Origin: Burkholderiaceae bacterium
GTDB taxonomy: Bacteria > Pseudomonadota > Gammaproteobacteria > Burkholderiales > Burkholderiaceae_C
DNA: 64,000 nt
Direction: 5' to 3'
Assembly (NCBI GenBank): GCA_030654805.1
Contig: JAURWR010000040.1
Location: forward strand, 50,205 to 114,204
The notes under the pieces were generated by a model that made no database searches, was not told where the DNA came from, and saw only the letters and a list, made by a program, of their open reading frames with translations. Position 1 is the stretch's first letter. Each line of letters opens with the position of its first letter. The position numbers and the translations under genes are program-made. Positions 9,645 through 22,656 of this stretch are shown in pieces.

Positions 9645-11123
9645 TCAGGCTCGCACCACCGTGACGGTGCAGTCCGCCTGCGCCACCACCTGCGAGCTGA
9701 TGCTGCCGAGGTAACGACGCAGCGTCGAGTTGCCTCGCGCGCCCATCACGATCTGATCGACCTGGTTGCGTGCGGCAAAGTCGACGATGGCTGCTGCGGC
9801 ATCAGGCGCCTCGAGCACGTGGAATGTCAGGCGCCCGTCTTCGAGGTTCAGCTGCTTGCTGATCGGTCGCGCCCAATGCTTCAGGCCGACCAGCTGCTTG
9901 ACGTGGCGGCTCTGGCCATCAGGATCGACCAGCTGATCCATGCCGATGCGCGCGGTCTTCATCACGCTCACGCAGGCCAAACGGGCGCCGGGTTCGGTCA
10001 CCACGATGCGGCGCACCGTCTCGCGCAGCCGCTCGAGCAACTCGTCCGCAGCCTGATCGACGTCGATGGCAGCCATCACGATCGGGCATCGCATGACCCG
10101 GCTGGTCACGCCCTCGACCGGGACACTCTCGGGTTCGGCACCGATGGCGAAGAACCAGCGCTTCAGCCGCTGGAGCGCGCCGCTGACGTGCGCGCGCTGG
10201 GCCCGGGCCGTGAGCGGCACCTGCGTCGGGTCCTGCAGGGCCAGCGCCAGCTGCGCACCGCTCTGCCAGCGTTGCTCGGCCTTCACTTCCAGGCATTTCA
10301 GGATCACCTCCTGCAGCCAGGGCGGGCAATCCGCACGCAGTGCGCGCGGCGGAATCGGGTCCACGTAGAGGCGGCGGCGCAGGCCGCGTACCGTGACGGG
10401 CGATCCGAAAGGCCGCTGGCCGGTGGTGAAGTGATAGAGCATCACTCCCAGTGCGAACAGGTCGGAGCGCGGATCGTCGCGCACGTATTGAACCTGTTCG
10501 GGCGAGATGTACGGCCCGGTGCCCATCGGCAGTGAGAACTCCTCGTCCAGCAGGTCGGGCAAGCGGTCGTGGTGCGACAGGCCGAAGTCGACCATCACCG
10601 CCATACCGTCGGGCCGGAAGACGATGTTGCTGGGCTTCACATCGAGGTGCACCAGATGCTGGCGGTGCAGGTCGTGCAGCGCGGTGGCGACGCGCGAGCC
10701 GATCTCGATGACTTCGTCGATCGCCAGCGGCGCTTCGTCGAGACGCGCGCGCAGCGACGGCCCGTCGATGCGCTCCATCACGAGGTAGGGCTCGCGGCTG
10801 AAATCACCCCGCGCGACAAAGCGCGGCACGTGCGGGCCCTGTAACGCCGGCAGGATCATCTGCTCGACCTCGAAGCCGACGATCGAGGCGGGGTCTTCAC
10901 CGCCCATGATGCGCGGCACTTTCATGATCAGCGGCAGATCGGCAGGGATGTCGGTCGGCGTGGGCTCGATCCCTTCGGCACCCGGCACGCGGGTCACCCG
11001 CCACAGGTGTGCCATGCCACCGGTGTGCAGCTTCTCTTCGAGCTGCCAGCCATCGACGATGGCGCCGACGACCAGCGGTGCGCGGACGACCGGCCCCAGT
11101 GTGGAGTCTGTTTCAGTTTCCAT
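9645..11123 (-). CDS. Ser/Thr protein kinase fused to C-terminal universal stress protein domain
   Basis: Kinase motifs HLVHLDVKPSNIVF, MVDFGLSHHD; C-terminal UspA signature MGARGNSTLRRYLGSISSQVVAQADCTVTVV. Confidence 0.9.
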   Translation of the reverse strand: METETDSTLGPVVRAPLVVGAIVDGWQLEEKLHTGGMAHLWRVTRVPGAEGIEPTPTDIPADLPLIMKVPRIMGGEDPASIVGFEVEQMILPALQGPHVPRFVARGDFSREPYLVMERIDGPSLRARLDEAPLAIDEVIEIGSRVATALHDLHRQHLVHLDVKPSNIVFRPDGMAVMVDFGLSHHDRLPDLLDEEFSLPMGTGPYISPEQVQYVRDDPRSDLFALGVMLYHFTTGQRPFGSPVTVRGLRRRLYVDPIPPRALRADCPPWLQEVILKCLEVKAEQRWQSGAQLALALQDPTQVPLTARAQRAHVSGALQRLKRWFFAIGAEPESVPVEGVTSRVMRCPIVMAAIDVDQAADELLERLRETVRRIVVTEPGARLACVSVMKTARIGMDQLVDPDGQSRHVKQLVGLKHWARPISKQLNLEDGRLTFHVLEAPDAAAAIVDFAARNQVDQIVMGARGNSTLRRYLGSISSQVVAQADCTVTVVRA

Positions 11124-11856
11124 CGGCGAGTCGGGCAGCGAGCGACTGCGGCAACCCGGCCGCGCGGATCTTGGCCATCGCGGCCTCGTGGTCGTACGGA
11201 ACGCGCCAGTACGTGAGCTGCGTCGCATCCTCGTCGTAAAGGGCGTAGCACGCAGCCGGATTGCCATCGCGCGGCTGACCCGCTGATCCAGGAATCACCA
11301 GCCAGCGGCGGCTGGCAAGCAGCGGGATCGCCTCACCGGCCACGGGAACGAAGGAACCGGACTTGCCCGCCACCGACAGGTGGTAAAGCATGGGCTCGTG
11401 CATGTGACCGCAGAAGGTGATCCGCTGGCGCGTGGCCTGCAGGCTGCGCACCGCCTCGGACTTGCCCTCGACGTAGGCCCAATCCGGAGGGGCGTAGGCG
11501 TTCGCGTGCACGAACAACAGGTCGCCGCGCTCGTGGGTCAACGGCAACCGGGCAAGGAAATCGAGCTGGCCGACGTCGAGCCGCTCGCGCGTCCACTCGA
11601 CCACGAAGCGCGCGTCCGCACGCATCGTGGTCCGCGCTCCTTGCACGACCGCCGCGTCGTGGTTGCCCATCACGACCGTGGCGCCGCGCTCCACATGCTG
11701 GCGAACGCAGTCCACGACCCAAGCGGGATCGGCACCGTAGCCGACGAAGTCACCGACAAAAGCGTGTTGTTGTGCACCCTGCATCGCCGCATGTTCCAGC
11801 ACCGCCTGAACCGCCTCGCGGTTGGCGTGCAGATCGGTGATGACGGCGATCTTCAT
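11113..11856 (-). CDS. Calcineurin-like metallophosphoesterase
   Basis: MKIAVITDLHANREA, GDFVGYGADP, VMGNHDAAV, CGHMHEP; 3' end overlaps kinase start by 11 bp. Confidence 0.9.
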   Translation of the reverse strand: MKIAVITDLHANREAVQAVLEHAAMQGAQQHAFVGDFVGYGADPAWVVDCVRQHVERGATVVMGNHDAAVVQGARTTMRADARFVVEWTRERLDVGQLDFLARLPLTHERGDLLFVHANAYAPPDWAYVEGKSEAVRSLQATRQRITFCGHMHEPMLYHLSVAGKSGSFVPVAGEAIPLLASRRWLVIPGSAGQPRDGNPAACYALYDEDATQLTYWRVPYDHEAAMAKIRAAGLPQSLAARLADGN

Positions 11857-11914
11857 GGCTCGGCTATTCTGAACCGCCCTTCACCATCCATCATTACGGT
11901 GCAGAAACTTCAGC

Positions 11915-12658
11915 ATGAATTTGCCCGCCTCAACGCTCACGATTTTTCTCACCGCCGCATTTGCACTCGGCCTGATGTGCTGGGAGCGCGCGCGACCCCA
12001 TGTGGATTACCCGACCGACTGGCACTGGGTGGCTCGGGCAACGGGTTTCGGTTTGACCGGCGTCTTATTGACGATGCTCTTGGGTGGATGGATCGAGGCT
12101 CATGCCACCGTGTTTTCATTTTTGCGACAAGATAACTCCCTGACTGCGCTGCCTGACTATCTACAGGGTTTCATCGGTTATCTCTGCGTGACTTTCATCG
12201 TGTACTGGTGGCACCGTTTCCGCCATCAAAGCGACCGCTTGTGGACACTGTTCCACCAGATTCATCACAGCACCTACCGACTCGAAGTCGCAACCGCCTT
12301 CTACGCACACCCGACCGATTTCCTGGCAACCACCTTGATCGTCAGCGCGGTGTCCTATGGGCTGCTGGGCTACGGTCTGGACGCGGCGGCCTGGACGGCG
12401 TTCTGGGTCGGCATATTCGAGTTGTGGGAGCACACGAACATCCAAACCCCTCGCTGGCTGGGCTATGTCATCGTCCGACCCGAAATGCACCGCGTGCATC
12501 ACGAGAAAGACCAGCACAGGAACAACTATGGTCTTCCGATCTGGGACATGCTGTTCGGAACCTATGAAAACTCCATGCGATCTGTCGCCTGCGGTTTCAG
12601 CAAAGAACAGGAGGAACGGGTTTTATCGATGCTGCTCTTCAAGCACGCCGATCGATAA
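11915..12658 (+). CDS. Sterol desaturase / fatty acid hydroxylase family membrane protein
   Basis: Histidine motifs WWHRFRH, HQIHHS, HRVHHEKDQH. Confidence 0.9.
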   Translation: MNLPASTLTIFLTAAFALGLMCWERARPHVDYPTDWHWVARATGFGLTGVLLTMLLGGWIEAHATVFSFLRQDNSLTALPDYLQGFIGYLCVTFIVYWWHRFRHQSDRLWTLFHQIHHSTYRLEVATAFYAHPTDFLATTLIVSAVSYGLLGYGLDAAAWTAFWVGIFELWEHTNIQTPRWLGYVIVRPEMHRVHHEKDQHRNNYGLPIWDMLFGTYENSMRSVACGFSKEQEERVLSMLLFKHADR

Positions 12659-12672
12659 CCACGTCGCACGGG

Positions 12673-14094
12673 TCACTTACCGATACAGAACCGGCTGAAT
12701 ATCTCGCCGAGCAACTCATCCGGCGTCGATTGACCGACGATCTCGCCGAGGGCGCCTTGTGCAAGGCGCAGTTCTTCGGCCAACAGATCGAGCGCGGGCG
12801 CAACGCCGGTCAATTGCCGCGTCGCTTCATCGACATGCGCACGCGTCTGCTGCAACGCGTGGACATGCCTTGCTCGTGCGGTGTAGACGCCCTCGGGGTG
12901 CTCATGCCAGCCCGCCAGTTCCAGCAGGCGTCGGCGCAGCGCGTCGAGCCCGGCGCCGGTCTTGGCCGAAAGCCGCAGATCCGATGGGCCGCCAGCGGCG
13001 GAGCCCTGCGACAAGTCGGCCTTGTTGTAGACATCGAGCACGCGGCCGGCTCCAGCCAAAGAGCGCGGCAGGCGCTGTCGAATGGACTCATCGCCCGCGT
13101 CGTGATTTGGGTCGCCCATCCGCGTCAAGTCATGCAGGAACAGCAACGCATCGGCACCCTCGATCTCGGCCCAACTGCGCGCAATGCCGATCTGCTCGAT
13201 GGTGTCGTCGGTCTCACGCAAGCCGGCGGTGTCGATCACATGGACCGGAACCCCTTCGATCTGAATCGTCTGGCTGACCTTGTCGCGCGTCGTGCCGGGG
13301 ATCGGCGTCACGATGGCGAGCTCGGCACCGGCCAGCGCATTCAACAGCGAACTCTTGCCCACGTTGGGCTGACCGGCAATCACCACCGTGATGCCGTCGC
13401 GCAGCAAGGCGCCCTGGCGTGTCCGCTCCTCGATGCCACGCAGCTTGTCCGTGATCGCCGAGAGCTGCCCTTGCGCATCGGCCTGCTGCAGGAAGTCGAT
13501 GTCTTCTTCGGGAAAGTCGAGCGTGGCCTCGACCAGCATGCGCAGGCGCATCAGTTGTGCATCGAGTTCGCCGATCTCGGCCGAGAAGCCGCCGCTCAGC
13601 GAACGGGTCGCCGAGCGTGCGGCGGCCTCGGTGCTGGCATCGATGAGATCACTGACGGCTTCAGCCTGGGCCAGGTCGAGCTTGTCGTTGAGGTAGGCAC
13701 GCTCGGTGAATTCACCCGGCACAGCGAGGCGCAACCCGGGCAGCACCGGCTGGCCGGTGGTGGTGTCGATCGCCGATGCGGCCTCGAGGCAGCGCGCGAG
13801 CAGCAGCTGCAACACCACCGGGCCACCATGGGCCTGAAGCTCCAGCACGTCTTCGCCGGTGTACGACTGCGGCGCCGGGAAGTGAATCGCCAGACCGTGA
13901 TCGATCGGCGCACCATTCGCGTCGAGAAACGGTTGAAGCGTGGCGTGCCGAGCCACCAATGGCCGACGACACAACGCATCGATCAGCGGGCGGAGGCAGC
14001 GGCCCGAGACCCGCACGATACCGACCGCTGCTCGCCCCGGTGCAGTGGCGACAGCGACGATCGGGTCATGGTGGCGCGGCAGCATGCGGCGCAT
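12673..14094 (-). CDS. mnmE: tRNA uridine-5-carboxymethylaminomethyl modification GTPase MnmE
   Basis: [24 protein letters not shown]-terminal FCIGK. Confidence 0.97.
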   Translation of the reverse strand: MRRMLPRHHDPIVAVATAPGRAAVGIVRVSGRCLRPLIDALCRRPLVARHATLQPFLDANGAPIDHGLAIHFPAPQSYTGEDVLELQAHGGPVVLQLLLARCLEAASAIDTTTGQPVLPGLRLAVPGEFTERAYLNDKLDLAQAEAVSDLIDASTEAAARSATRSLSGGFSAEIGELDAQLMRLRMLVEATLDFPEEDIDFLQQADAQGQLSAITDKLRGIEERTRQGALLRDGITVVIAGQPNVGKSSLLNALAGAELAIVTPIPGTTRDKVSQTIQIEGVPVHVIDTAGLRETDDTIEQIGIARSWAEIEGADALLFLHDLTRMGDPNHDAGDESIRQRLPRSLAGAGRVLDVYNKADLSQGSAAGGPSDLRLSAKTGAGLDALRRRLLELAGWHEHPEGVYTARARHVHALQQTRAHVDEATRQLTGVAPALDLLAEELRLAQGALGEIVGQSTPDELLGEIFSRFCIGK

Positions 14095-14147
14095 TCTCTT
14101 CTGTGACGCGATCGCCGCAGGCTTTCACGGCATCCGCCCGCGCCGCG

Positions 14148-15857
14148 CTACTTCCCGATCACCCCCATCTGCTTGTTGATCATGTACTGCTGAGCGATCG
14201 ACAGGATGTTGTTGGTCAGCCAGTACAGCACCAGACCGGCCGGGAACACGAAGAACATGACCGAGAACACCAACGGCATGATCCACATCATCTTGGCCTG
14301 CATCGGGTCGGCCGGCGTGGGATTCAGCCAGGTCTGCAACAAGCTGGTGCCGGTCATCAGGATCGGCAGGATGAAATACGGGTCCTTGGCCGACAGGTCG
14401 GTGATCCAGCCGATCCACGGTGCGTTGCGCATCTCCACGCTGGCCAGCAGCACCCAGTACAGCGCGATGAAGAACGGCATCTGCACGAAGATCGGCAGGC
14501 ATCCGCCCAGCGGATTGACCTTTTCCTCACGGTAGATGCGCATCATTTCCTGCTGCATCTGCTGTGGCTTGTCCTTCAGCCGTTCGCGCATCTCCATCAC
14601 GCGCGGGTTGACTGCCTTCATCTTCGCCATCGACCGATAGGCGGTGGCGTTGAGCCAGTAGAAGGCGATCTTCAACAGGAACACCAACCCGACGATGGCC
14701 CAACCCCAGTTGCCGATCAGCTTGTGCAACTGCGTCAGCAGCCAGAACAACGGCTTGGACAGCACGGTGAGCCAGCCATAGTCCTTGACCAACTCCAGTC
14801 CCGGCGCAAGCTGGCTCAGCTTGTCTTCTTCCTGCGGGCCTGCGAACAGGCGCGCGTCGAGCGTCTGCGTGGCTCCTGGGGCCAGCGTGCCCAGCGGCAC
14901 GATCATGCCGACCGAGTACTGGTTGGTGTCGACCTTGCGGGTGAAGAATTCGCGTGGACGCTTGTCGTCGGCGGTGGCTCCCAGCAGCCAGGCGCCTGCG
15001 AAATAGTGCTGCACCATCGCGACCCAACCATTGTCGGCTGCGGTGTCGTGGTCGGGCTTGTCGGTGGCAGTGCGCTTCTCGATGCTCTTGAACTCGACCT
15101 TGTGGAACTTGGCTGCATCGGTGTAGACCGCCGGGCCCGTGAAGGTGAAATAGAAGCTCGACTCGCCCTCTGGCGCGTTGCCGTCTCGTACGAACTGGTA
15201 ATACACCTGAGGCGTCACCGGCACGGTCGACACATTGAGCATGTCGTGCTTCACGGCCACCACATAGCTGCCACGCTGGAAGGTGTAAGTCTTGATCAGC
15301 TTGATACCGCCGACCTCGGGAGATTCGAGCTTCACTTCGAGACGATCCTGGCCGTCCTTCATCGTGAGGTCGCCGGGAACCAGGTTGAATACGGTCAGGT
15401 GGTTGGGCATCGCTGCACCGCCTTGCGCGGCAATCAACCCCGTCTGCGCTTTGTAGAGACGGCTGGGTGACTCGTCGAACAACACGACGTTCTTGTTGCG
15501 ATCGGCGTGATCGGCCTGCTTCAGCAACTCGAGTCGAACCATCGAGCCCCCCTGCGTATCGACAGTGGCTTTCACCAGATCGGTCGTGATCTCGAACTTC
15601 TGCGACTGCGGCGGCGCGTTGGTGGCAGCAGCCGCATCGGCGATCGGCATTGCAGCCGTGACAGCAGCCGACGGCAGGGCAGCTGCTGCTGGTACTGCGG
15701 CGGAACCGGCTGGCGCCGGTCCGCTGGCTGCGGTCTGCGTCACCTTGGACGCGCCGAACATCGAGGGCTGCCCGTTGTGCTTGTTCCAAGCGTCCCACAA
15801 CAGGACGACGGACATCAAGAACACCACCCACAGCAGAGTGCGACGCATTTCGGTCAT
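14148..15857 (-). CDS. yidC: Membrane protein insertase YidC
   Basis: MRRTLLWVVFLMSVVLLWDAWN start and 60KD_IMP C-terminal region; locus order. Confidence 0.97.
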   Translation of the reverse strand: MTEMRRTLLWVVFLMSVVLLWDAWNKHNGQPSMFGASKVTQTAASGPAPAGSAAVPAAAALPSAAVTAAMPIADAAAATNAPPQSQKFEITTDLVKATVDTQGGSMVRLELLKQADHADRNKNVVLFDESPSRLYKAQTGLIAAQGGAAMPNHLTVFNLVPGDLTMKDGQDRLEVKLESPEVGGIKLIKTYTFQRGSYVVAVKHDMLNVSTVPVTPQVYYQFVRDGNAPEGESSFYFTFTGPAVYTDAAKFHKVEFKSIEKRTATDKPDHDTAADNGWVAMVQHYFAGAWLLGATADDKRPREFFTRKVDTNQYSVGMIVPLGTLAPGATQTLDARLFAGPQEEDKLSQLAPGLELVKDYGWLTVLSKPLFWLLTQLHKLIGNWGWAIVGLVFLLKIAFYWLNATAYRSMAKMKAVNPRVMEMRERLKDKPQQMQQEMMRIYREEKVNPLGGCLPIFVQMPFFIALYWVLLASVEMRNAPWIGWITDLSAKDPYFILPILMTGTSLLQTWLNPTPADPMQAKMMWIMPLVFSVMFFVFPAGLVLYWLTNNILSIAQQYMINKQMGVIGK

Positions 15858-16111
15858 GAGAACAACTTTTCGTTAGGGACGGGATCGTGACCGCCGGGAC
15901 ACCAGGGATGGCAACGCAGCACCCGCCTCGCGGCGAGGTAGCTGCCGACGGCCGCGCCATGGGATTCGAGCGCGCCGATCGCGTAGACGGAACAGGTCGG
16001 CTCGAATCGGCATGACGAGCCCAGCCAGGGACTCAACAGCAACCGATACAGCCGCACGACGCCCACCAGGGCGCGCTGCGCAGCAGACGGTGCGGGAGCG
16101 GTCCGATTCAT
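15854..16111 (-). CDS. yidD: Membrane protein insertion efficiency factor YidD
   Basis: GVVRLYRLLLSPWLGSSCRFEPTCSVYAIGALESHG. Confidence 0.96.
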   Translation of the reverse strand: MNRTAPAPSAAQRALVGVVRLYRLLLSPWLGSSCRFEPTCSVYAIGALESHGAAVGSYLAARRVLRCHPWCPGGHDPVPNEKLFS

Positions 16112-16539
16112 CGCCGCGCCCGGACCACGGCCGCCGTCATCAACGTGGCCAGTTCGTCGGAAACGACAGCGCCCAGGTGATCAGACGCCGCACTGACGAA
16201 TTCGGCGCGAGAAAACGGTGTGCGCAACCGAACAACCCACATGCCCGGAGGCAACCCGCAGGCATTGCTCACGGCCGCCCGGATTCGACGCTTCAGCAAA
16301 GTGCGCGTGACCGCACGCTTGGCATGTCGCTTGGGAACCACCAGGCCCAGCCAGCAGCCCGACAAGGCAGACTCATCCACAGGCAGGGGAGACACGGAGG
16401 CAGGTGCTGTTGACAACTCTGCGCGACCCGTGGTCGGCGCACGCGCCAGATGGTGCACGGCAAAGTGCGGCGATCGCACCTGACACGATGCATTGAGCAC
16501 CCGGGTGAAGTCTTCCGCTTGTGTGATGACGTGGATCAC
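16108..16539 (-). CDS. rnpA: Ribonuclease P protein component
   Basis: RLGLVVPKRHAKRAVTRTLLKRRIRA-like core (KRHAKRAVTRTLLKRRIR); GTG start 16539 inferred because longer ORF overlaps rpmH. Confidence 0.9.
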   Translation of the reverse strand: MIHVITQAEDFTRVLNASCQVRSPHFAVHHLARAPTTGRAELSTAPASVSPLPVDESALSGCWLGLVVPKRHAKRAVTRTLLKRRIRAAVSNACGLPPGMWVVRLRTPFSRAEFVSAASDHLGAVVSDELATLMTAAVVRARR

Positions 16540-16594
16540 AGCGGTCGCACGGATGAACCCCGTGTGATGTGTGGCATCACGCGGGGAATCGGCT

Positions 16595-16729
16595 TCAGAC
16601 CGCGAGGCGCTTGCGGCCCTTGGCGCGACGTGCGTTGATGATGGCTCGGCCACCGCGGGTCTTCATGCGGACCAGGAAGCCGTGGGTGCGGGCACGACGG
16701 GTCTTCGAGGCTTGGTAAGTGCGTTTCAT
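16595..16729 (-). CDS. rpmH: 50S ribosomal protein L34
   Basis: [44 protein letters not shown]. Confidence 0.98.
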   Translation of the reverse strand: MKRTYQASKTRRARTHGFLVRMKTRGGRAIINARRAKGRKRLAV

Positions 16730-16964
16730 AACGAATCCAATGTGGAAATGAAGGCGCCTTCTTAAGAGGCGCTCAGGGGTCTGAAGGATGTGCCGGTAGG
16801 CAGCAAGCAACTCGATCCAGGCTCGACCACAGGGTTGCGGCATGGCTGGTTCGATCGCGGGGCAACCTCGGATTAGACCAAGAAAGCGGCTGCTCGTCAA
16901 AACCCCGGCCTGCCGCCTCTCTGGTGGACGCACCGCCCATCACCTTCTCTTTGCGAAAACGAGC

Positions 16965-16973
16965 TGTGGATAA
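16965..16973. promoter_or_regulatory. Perfect DnaA box (TGTGGATAA)
   Basis: Exact match to reverse complement of TTATCCACA, 63 bp upstream of the dnaA start. Confidence 0.75.
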
Positions 16974-17035
16974 CTCGAAATTTCAAGGCTGTTTCGATTA
17001 GACTGCCGGACCTGGAAAGCGCGGTTCTTCACAAC

Positions 17036-18466
17036 ATGACCGAAGACCTCTGGCAACGCGGCTGCGAACGACTCGCCGCCGAATTGCCTGAACAACAGTT
17101 CAACACCTGGATCCGCCCTTTGCCGGCCGCCGTGGTTTCCGAAACCGTGGACGGAGCCACTGCGTGCCTGCTCGTTCCTAACCGGTTCAAGCTCGACTGG
17201 ATACGCAATCAATATGGTGGGCGCATCGAAGCGGTGTTGTCCGAGCTCGCGGGCAAACCCGTGCGGTTGGAGATCAACCTGGCGCCTCGTGACTCAGTGC
17301 CCCGCGCCGCTGTGCCGGTGACACCGGTTTCTGTCTCGTCACGCACTGTCGAACGGTCAAATACGCCTGGTTCCAGCGTGTCCTCTGTCACGCCGGTTGG
17401 TGGCGACGCCGCGCCAACCCAGTCCGGCCCCAGTGCTGGCTTGTCACGCCACCGGCTCAACCTGAGTCTGACGTTCTCGAACCTCGTGCCCGGTCGCGCC
17501 AACCAGATGGCACGCACCGCCGCGCTGCACGTGGCCGGTGCCCCGGGCCAGATGTACAACCCGCTGTTCATCTACGGCGGTGTCGGCCTCGGCAAGACCC
17601 ATCTGATGAACGCGGTCGGCAACGCGCTGCTGGCCGACCGGCCGGACGCACGGGTGCTGTACCTGCACGCCGAGCAGTTCATCACCGACGTCGTCAAGAA
17701 CTACCAGCGCAAGACCTTCGACGAGTTGAAGGCCAAGTACCACTCGCTCGACCTGCTACTGATCGACGACGTCCAGTTCTTCGCCGGCAAGGAGCGCACA
17801 CAGGAGGAGTTCTTCAACGCCTTCGAGGCGCTGCTGGCCAAGCGCGCGCACATCATCATGACCAGCGACACCTACCCCAAGGGGCTGGTCGACATCGACG
17901 AGCGGCTCACGTCGCGTTTCGACGCCGGGCTGACGGTCGCCATCGAGCCCCCCGAGCTGGAGATGCGCGTCGCGATCCTGATGAAGAAGTCCGAGGTCGA
18001 AGGCACCACGATGCCCGAGGACGTGGCGTTTTTCGTCGCCAAGAATGTGCGCGCCAACGTGCGCGAGCTCGAAGGCGCGCTGCGCAAGATCCTGGCGTAC
18101 TCGCGTTTCAGCCAGAAGGAAATCAACATCGCGCTGGCCCGCGACGCGCTGAAGGACCTGCTGTCGATCCAGAACCGGCAGGTCGGCGTAGAGAACATCC
18201 AGAAGACCGTCGCCGACTTCTACAAGATCAAGATCGCCGACATGTACTCGAAGAAGCGCCCGGCCAGCATTGCCCGACCGCGCCAGATCGCGATGTACCT
18301 GGCCAAGGAAATGACGCAGAAGAGCCTGCCCGAGATCGGCGAGCTGTTCGGTGGGCGCGACCACACGACAGTGCTGCATGCGGTGCGCAAGATTTCTGCC
18401 GAACGCCAGAAGAACCCCGAACTGAACCAGCAGCTGCACGTGCTGGAACAGACGCTGAAAGGCTGA
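17036..18466 (+). CDS. dnaA: Chromosomal replication initiator DnaA
   Basis: [55 protein letters not shown]. Confidence 0.99.
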   Translation: MTEDLWQRGCERLAAELPEQQFNTWIRPLPAAVVSETVDGATACLLVPNRFKLDWIRNQYGGRIEAVLSELAGKPVRLEINLAPRDSVPRAAVPVTPVSVSSRTVERSNTPGSSVSSVTPVGGDAAPTQSGPSAGLSRHRLNLSLTFSNLVPGRANQMARTAALHVAGAPGQMYNPLFIYGGVGLGKTHLMNAVGNALLADRPDARVLYLHAEQFITDVVKNYQRKTFDELKAKYHSLDLLLIDDVQFFAGKERTQEEFFNAFEALLAKRAHIIMTSDTYPKGLVDIDERLTSRFDAGLTVAIEPPELEMRVAILMKKSEVEGTTMPEDVAFFVAKNVRANVRELEGALRKILAYSRFSQKEINIALARDALKDLLSIQNRQVGVENIQKTVADFYKIKIADMYSKKRPASIARPRQIAMYLAKEMTQKSLPEIGELFGGRDHTTVLHAVRKISAERQKNPELNQQLHVLEQTLKG

Positions 18467-18707
18467 CGCATGCGACAAGACGATCACGGCACCTGTCAAG
18501 GCACAGACCTGGGGACAACTTCAGGGCAAAAACGACTTGTCCACCGCGCCCGGTCGATTTGCAAAGTTGTTGTCTGCGACTCCCGGACTTCGAAAGCGTC
18601 TCTTCACAGGGTTCATCCACACGCAACCGATTGATTCAAAGACAGAAAATACGGTTCTGCACAGGTTGGCGTCACCCCTACTACTACGGCTAATTTGAGA
18701 GGTTCAC

Positions 18708-19826
18708 ATGATTGTCTTGAAGACAGCGCAAGAAAAACTTCTGAGTGCACTTCAGTCGGTGTCGGGAATCGTCGAGCGTCGGCACACCTTGCCCATCCTG
18801 GCCAATGTGCTCTTGCGGAAGAACGGGGGAGACATCGAGTTCACGACGTCGGACCTCGAAATTCAGGTCCGCACACGCAGTGATTTCGAAGGCGATGCCT
18901 CGACCTTCGCCACCACCGTCGGTGCACGCAAGCTGATCGACATCCTGCGTTCGTTGCCGGCCGATCAGATCGTCACGCTGAGCGCCAACCAGAGCAAGCT
19001 CACGCTGCAAGGTGGCAAGAGTCGGTTCACCCTGCAGACGTTGCCGAGCGACGACTTCCCGCTGGTGCAGGAGGCTGCCGATTTCGGACCCGCGTTCAAG
19101 GTGCCTCAAAGCACGTTGAAGAGCCTGATCGATCAGGTGCATTTCGCGATGGCGGTGCACGACATTCGCTACTACCTCAACGGCATCTTGTTCGTGGCCG
19201 AAGGCAAGAGCCTGACGCTGGTGGCCACCGACGGTCACCGCCTGGCGTTGGCGCAGGCCACGCTGGACACTGAAATTCCGAAGCAAGAAGTCATCCTGCC
19301 TCGCAAAACGGTGCTCGAGTTGCAACGACTTCTGAAGAGCGACAAGGGCAGCGAAGACCACCTGATCGAGATGCGCTTTGCCAGCAACCAGGCCAAGTTC
19401 AGTTTCAGCGGCATGGAGTTCGTCACCAAGCTGGTCGAGGGCAAGTTCCCCGACTACAACCGCGTGATCCCGAAGAACCACAAGAACCACATCACGCTGG
19501 GTCGTGTTCCGCTGCTCGCCAGCCTGCAGCGGGCTGCCATCCTGACGAGCGAGAAGTTCAAGGGAGTCCGGGTCAACATCGAGCCGGGCACGCTGCGCAT
19601 CGCTTCCAGCAACGCCGAGCAGGAAGAAGCCAAGGAAGAACTTGAAATCGACTACGGCGGCGACAGCATCGAGATCGGTTTCAACGTCACGTATCTGATG
19701 GATGCGCTGTCCAACATTGGTGCCGACATGATCAAGCTGGAGCTGCAGGACACCAACTCCAGCGTGTTGATCACGGTGCCCGAGCAGGCCGGTTTCAAGT
19801 ACGTCGTGATGCCGATGCGAATTTGA
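18708..19826 (+). CDS. dnaN: DNA polymerase III beta sliding clamp
   Basis: Full-length DnaN; C-terminal YVVMPMRI. Confidence 0.99.
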   Translation: MIVLKTAQEKLLSALQSVSGIVERRHTLPILANVLLRKNGGDIEFTTSDLEIQVRTRSDFEGDASTFATTVGARKLIDILRSLPADQIVTLSANQSKLTLQGGKSRFTLQTLPSDDFPLVQEAADFGPAFKVPQSTLKSLIDQVHFAMAVHDIRYYLNGILFVAEGKSLTLVATDGHRLALAQATLDTEIPKQEVILPRKTVLELQRLLKSDKGSEDHLIEMRFASNQAKFSFSGMEFVTKLVEGKFPDYNRVIPKNHKNHITLGRVPLLASLQRAAILTSEKFKGVRVNIEPGTLRIASSNAEQEEAKEELEIDYGGDSIEIGFNVTYLMDALSNIGADMIKLELQDTNSSVLITVPEQAGFKYVVMPMRI

Positions 19827-19923
19827 AGACCAGACGTTTGGAGTCCGGTGTTTCGATCACCGGATGCCTCCGCAAGACCTCTGTTGAAAGACCCCGCTGC
19901 GTTGGCAGTCGGCTGAACTGTGA

Positions 19924-22476
<2,553 letters not shown>

Positions 22477-22656
22477 ACCGGATAGGTTGTGTTAACTGCG
22501 AGATGTCAGCCGGCGTCGCGCTTGGGCCCTGGAAGTCGCTTAGCGTCGATCGACTCGCTTTGGGCTTATTGCCGAAAACAGTTATTTCCTCGATCTAGAA
22601 GTTGATTGCTGAACATTTGCGTGGTGGCCCCCGTCGCTAGCGGCGCGTTTGGAAGA

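Noticed and set aside
16540-16653. Longer rnpA start at 16653
   Set aside because: Would overlap rpmH by 59 bp; the RnpA-like sequence begins after 16539
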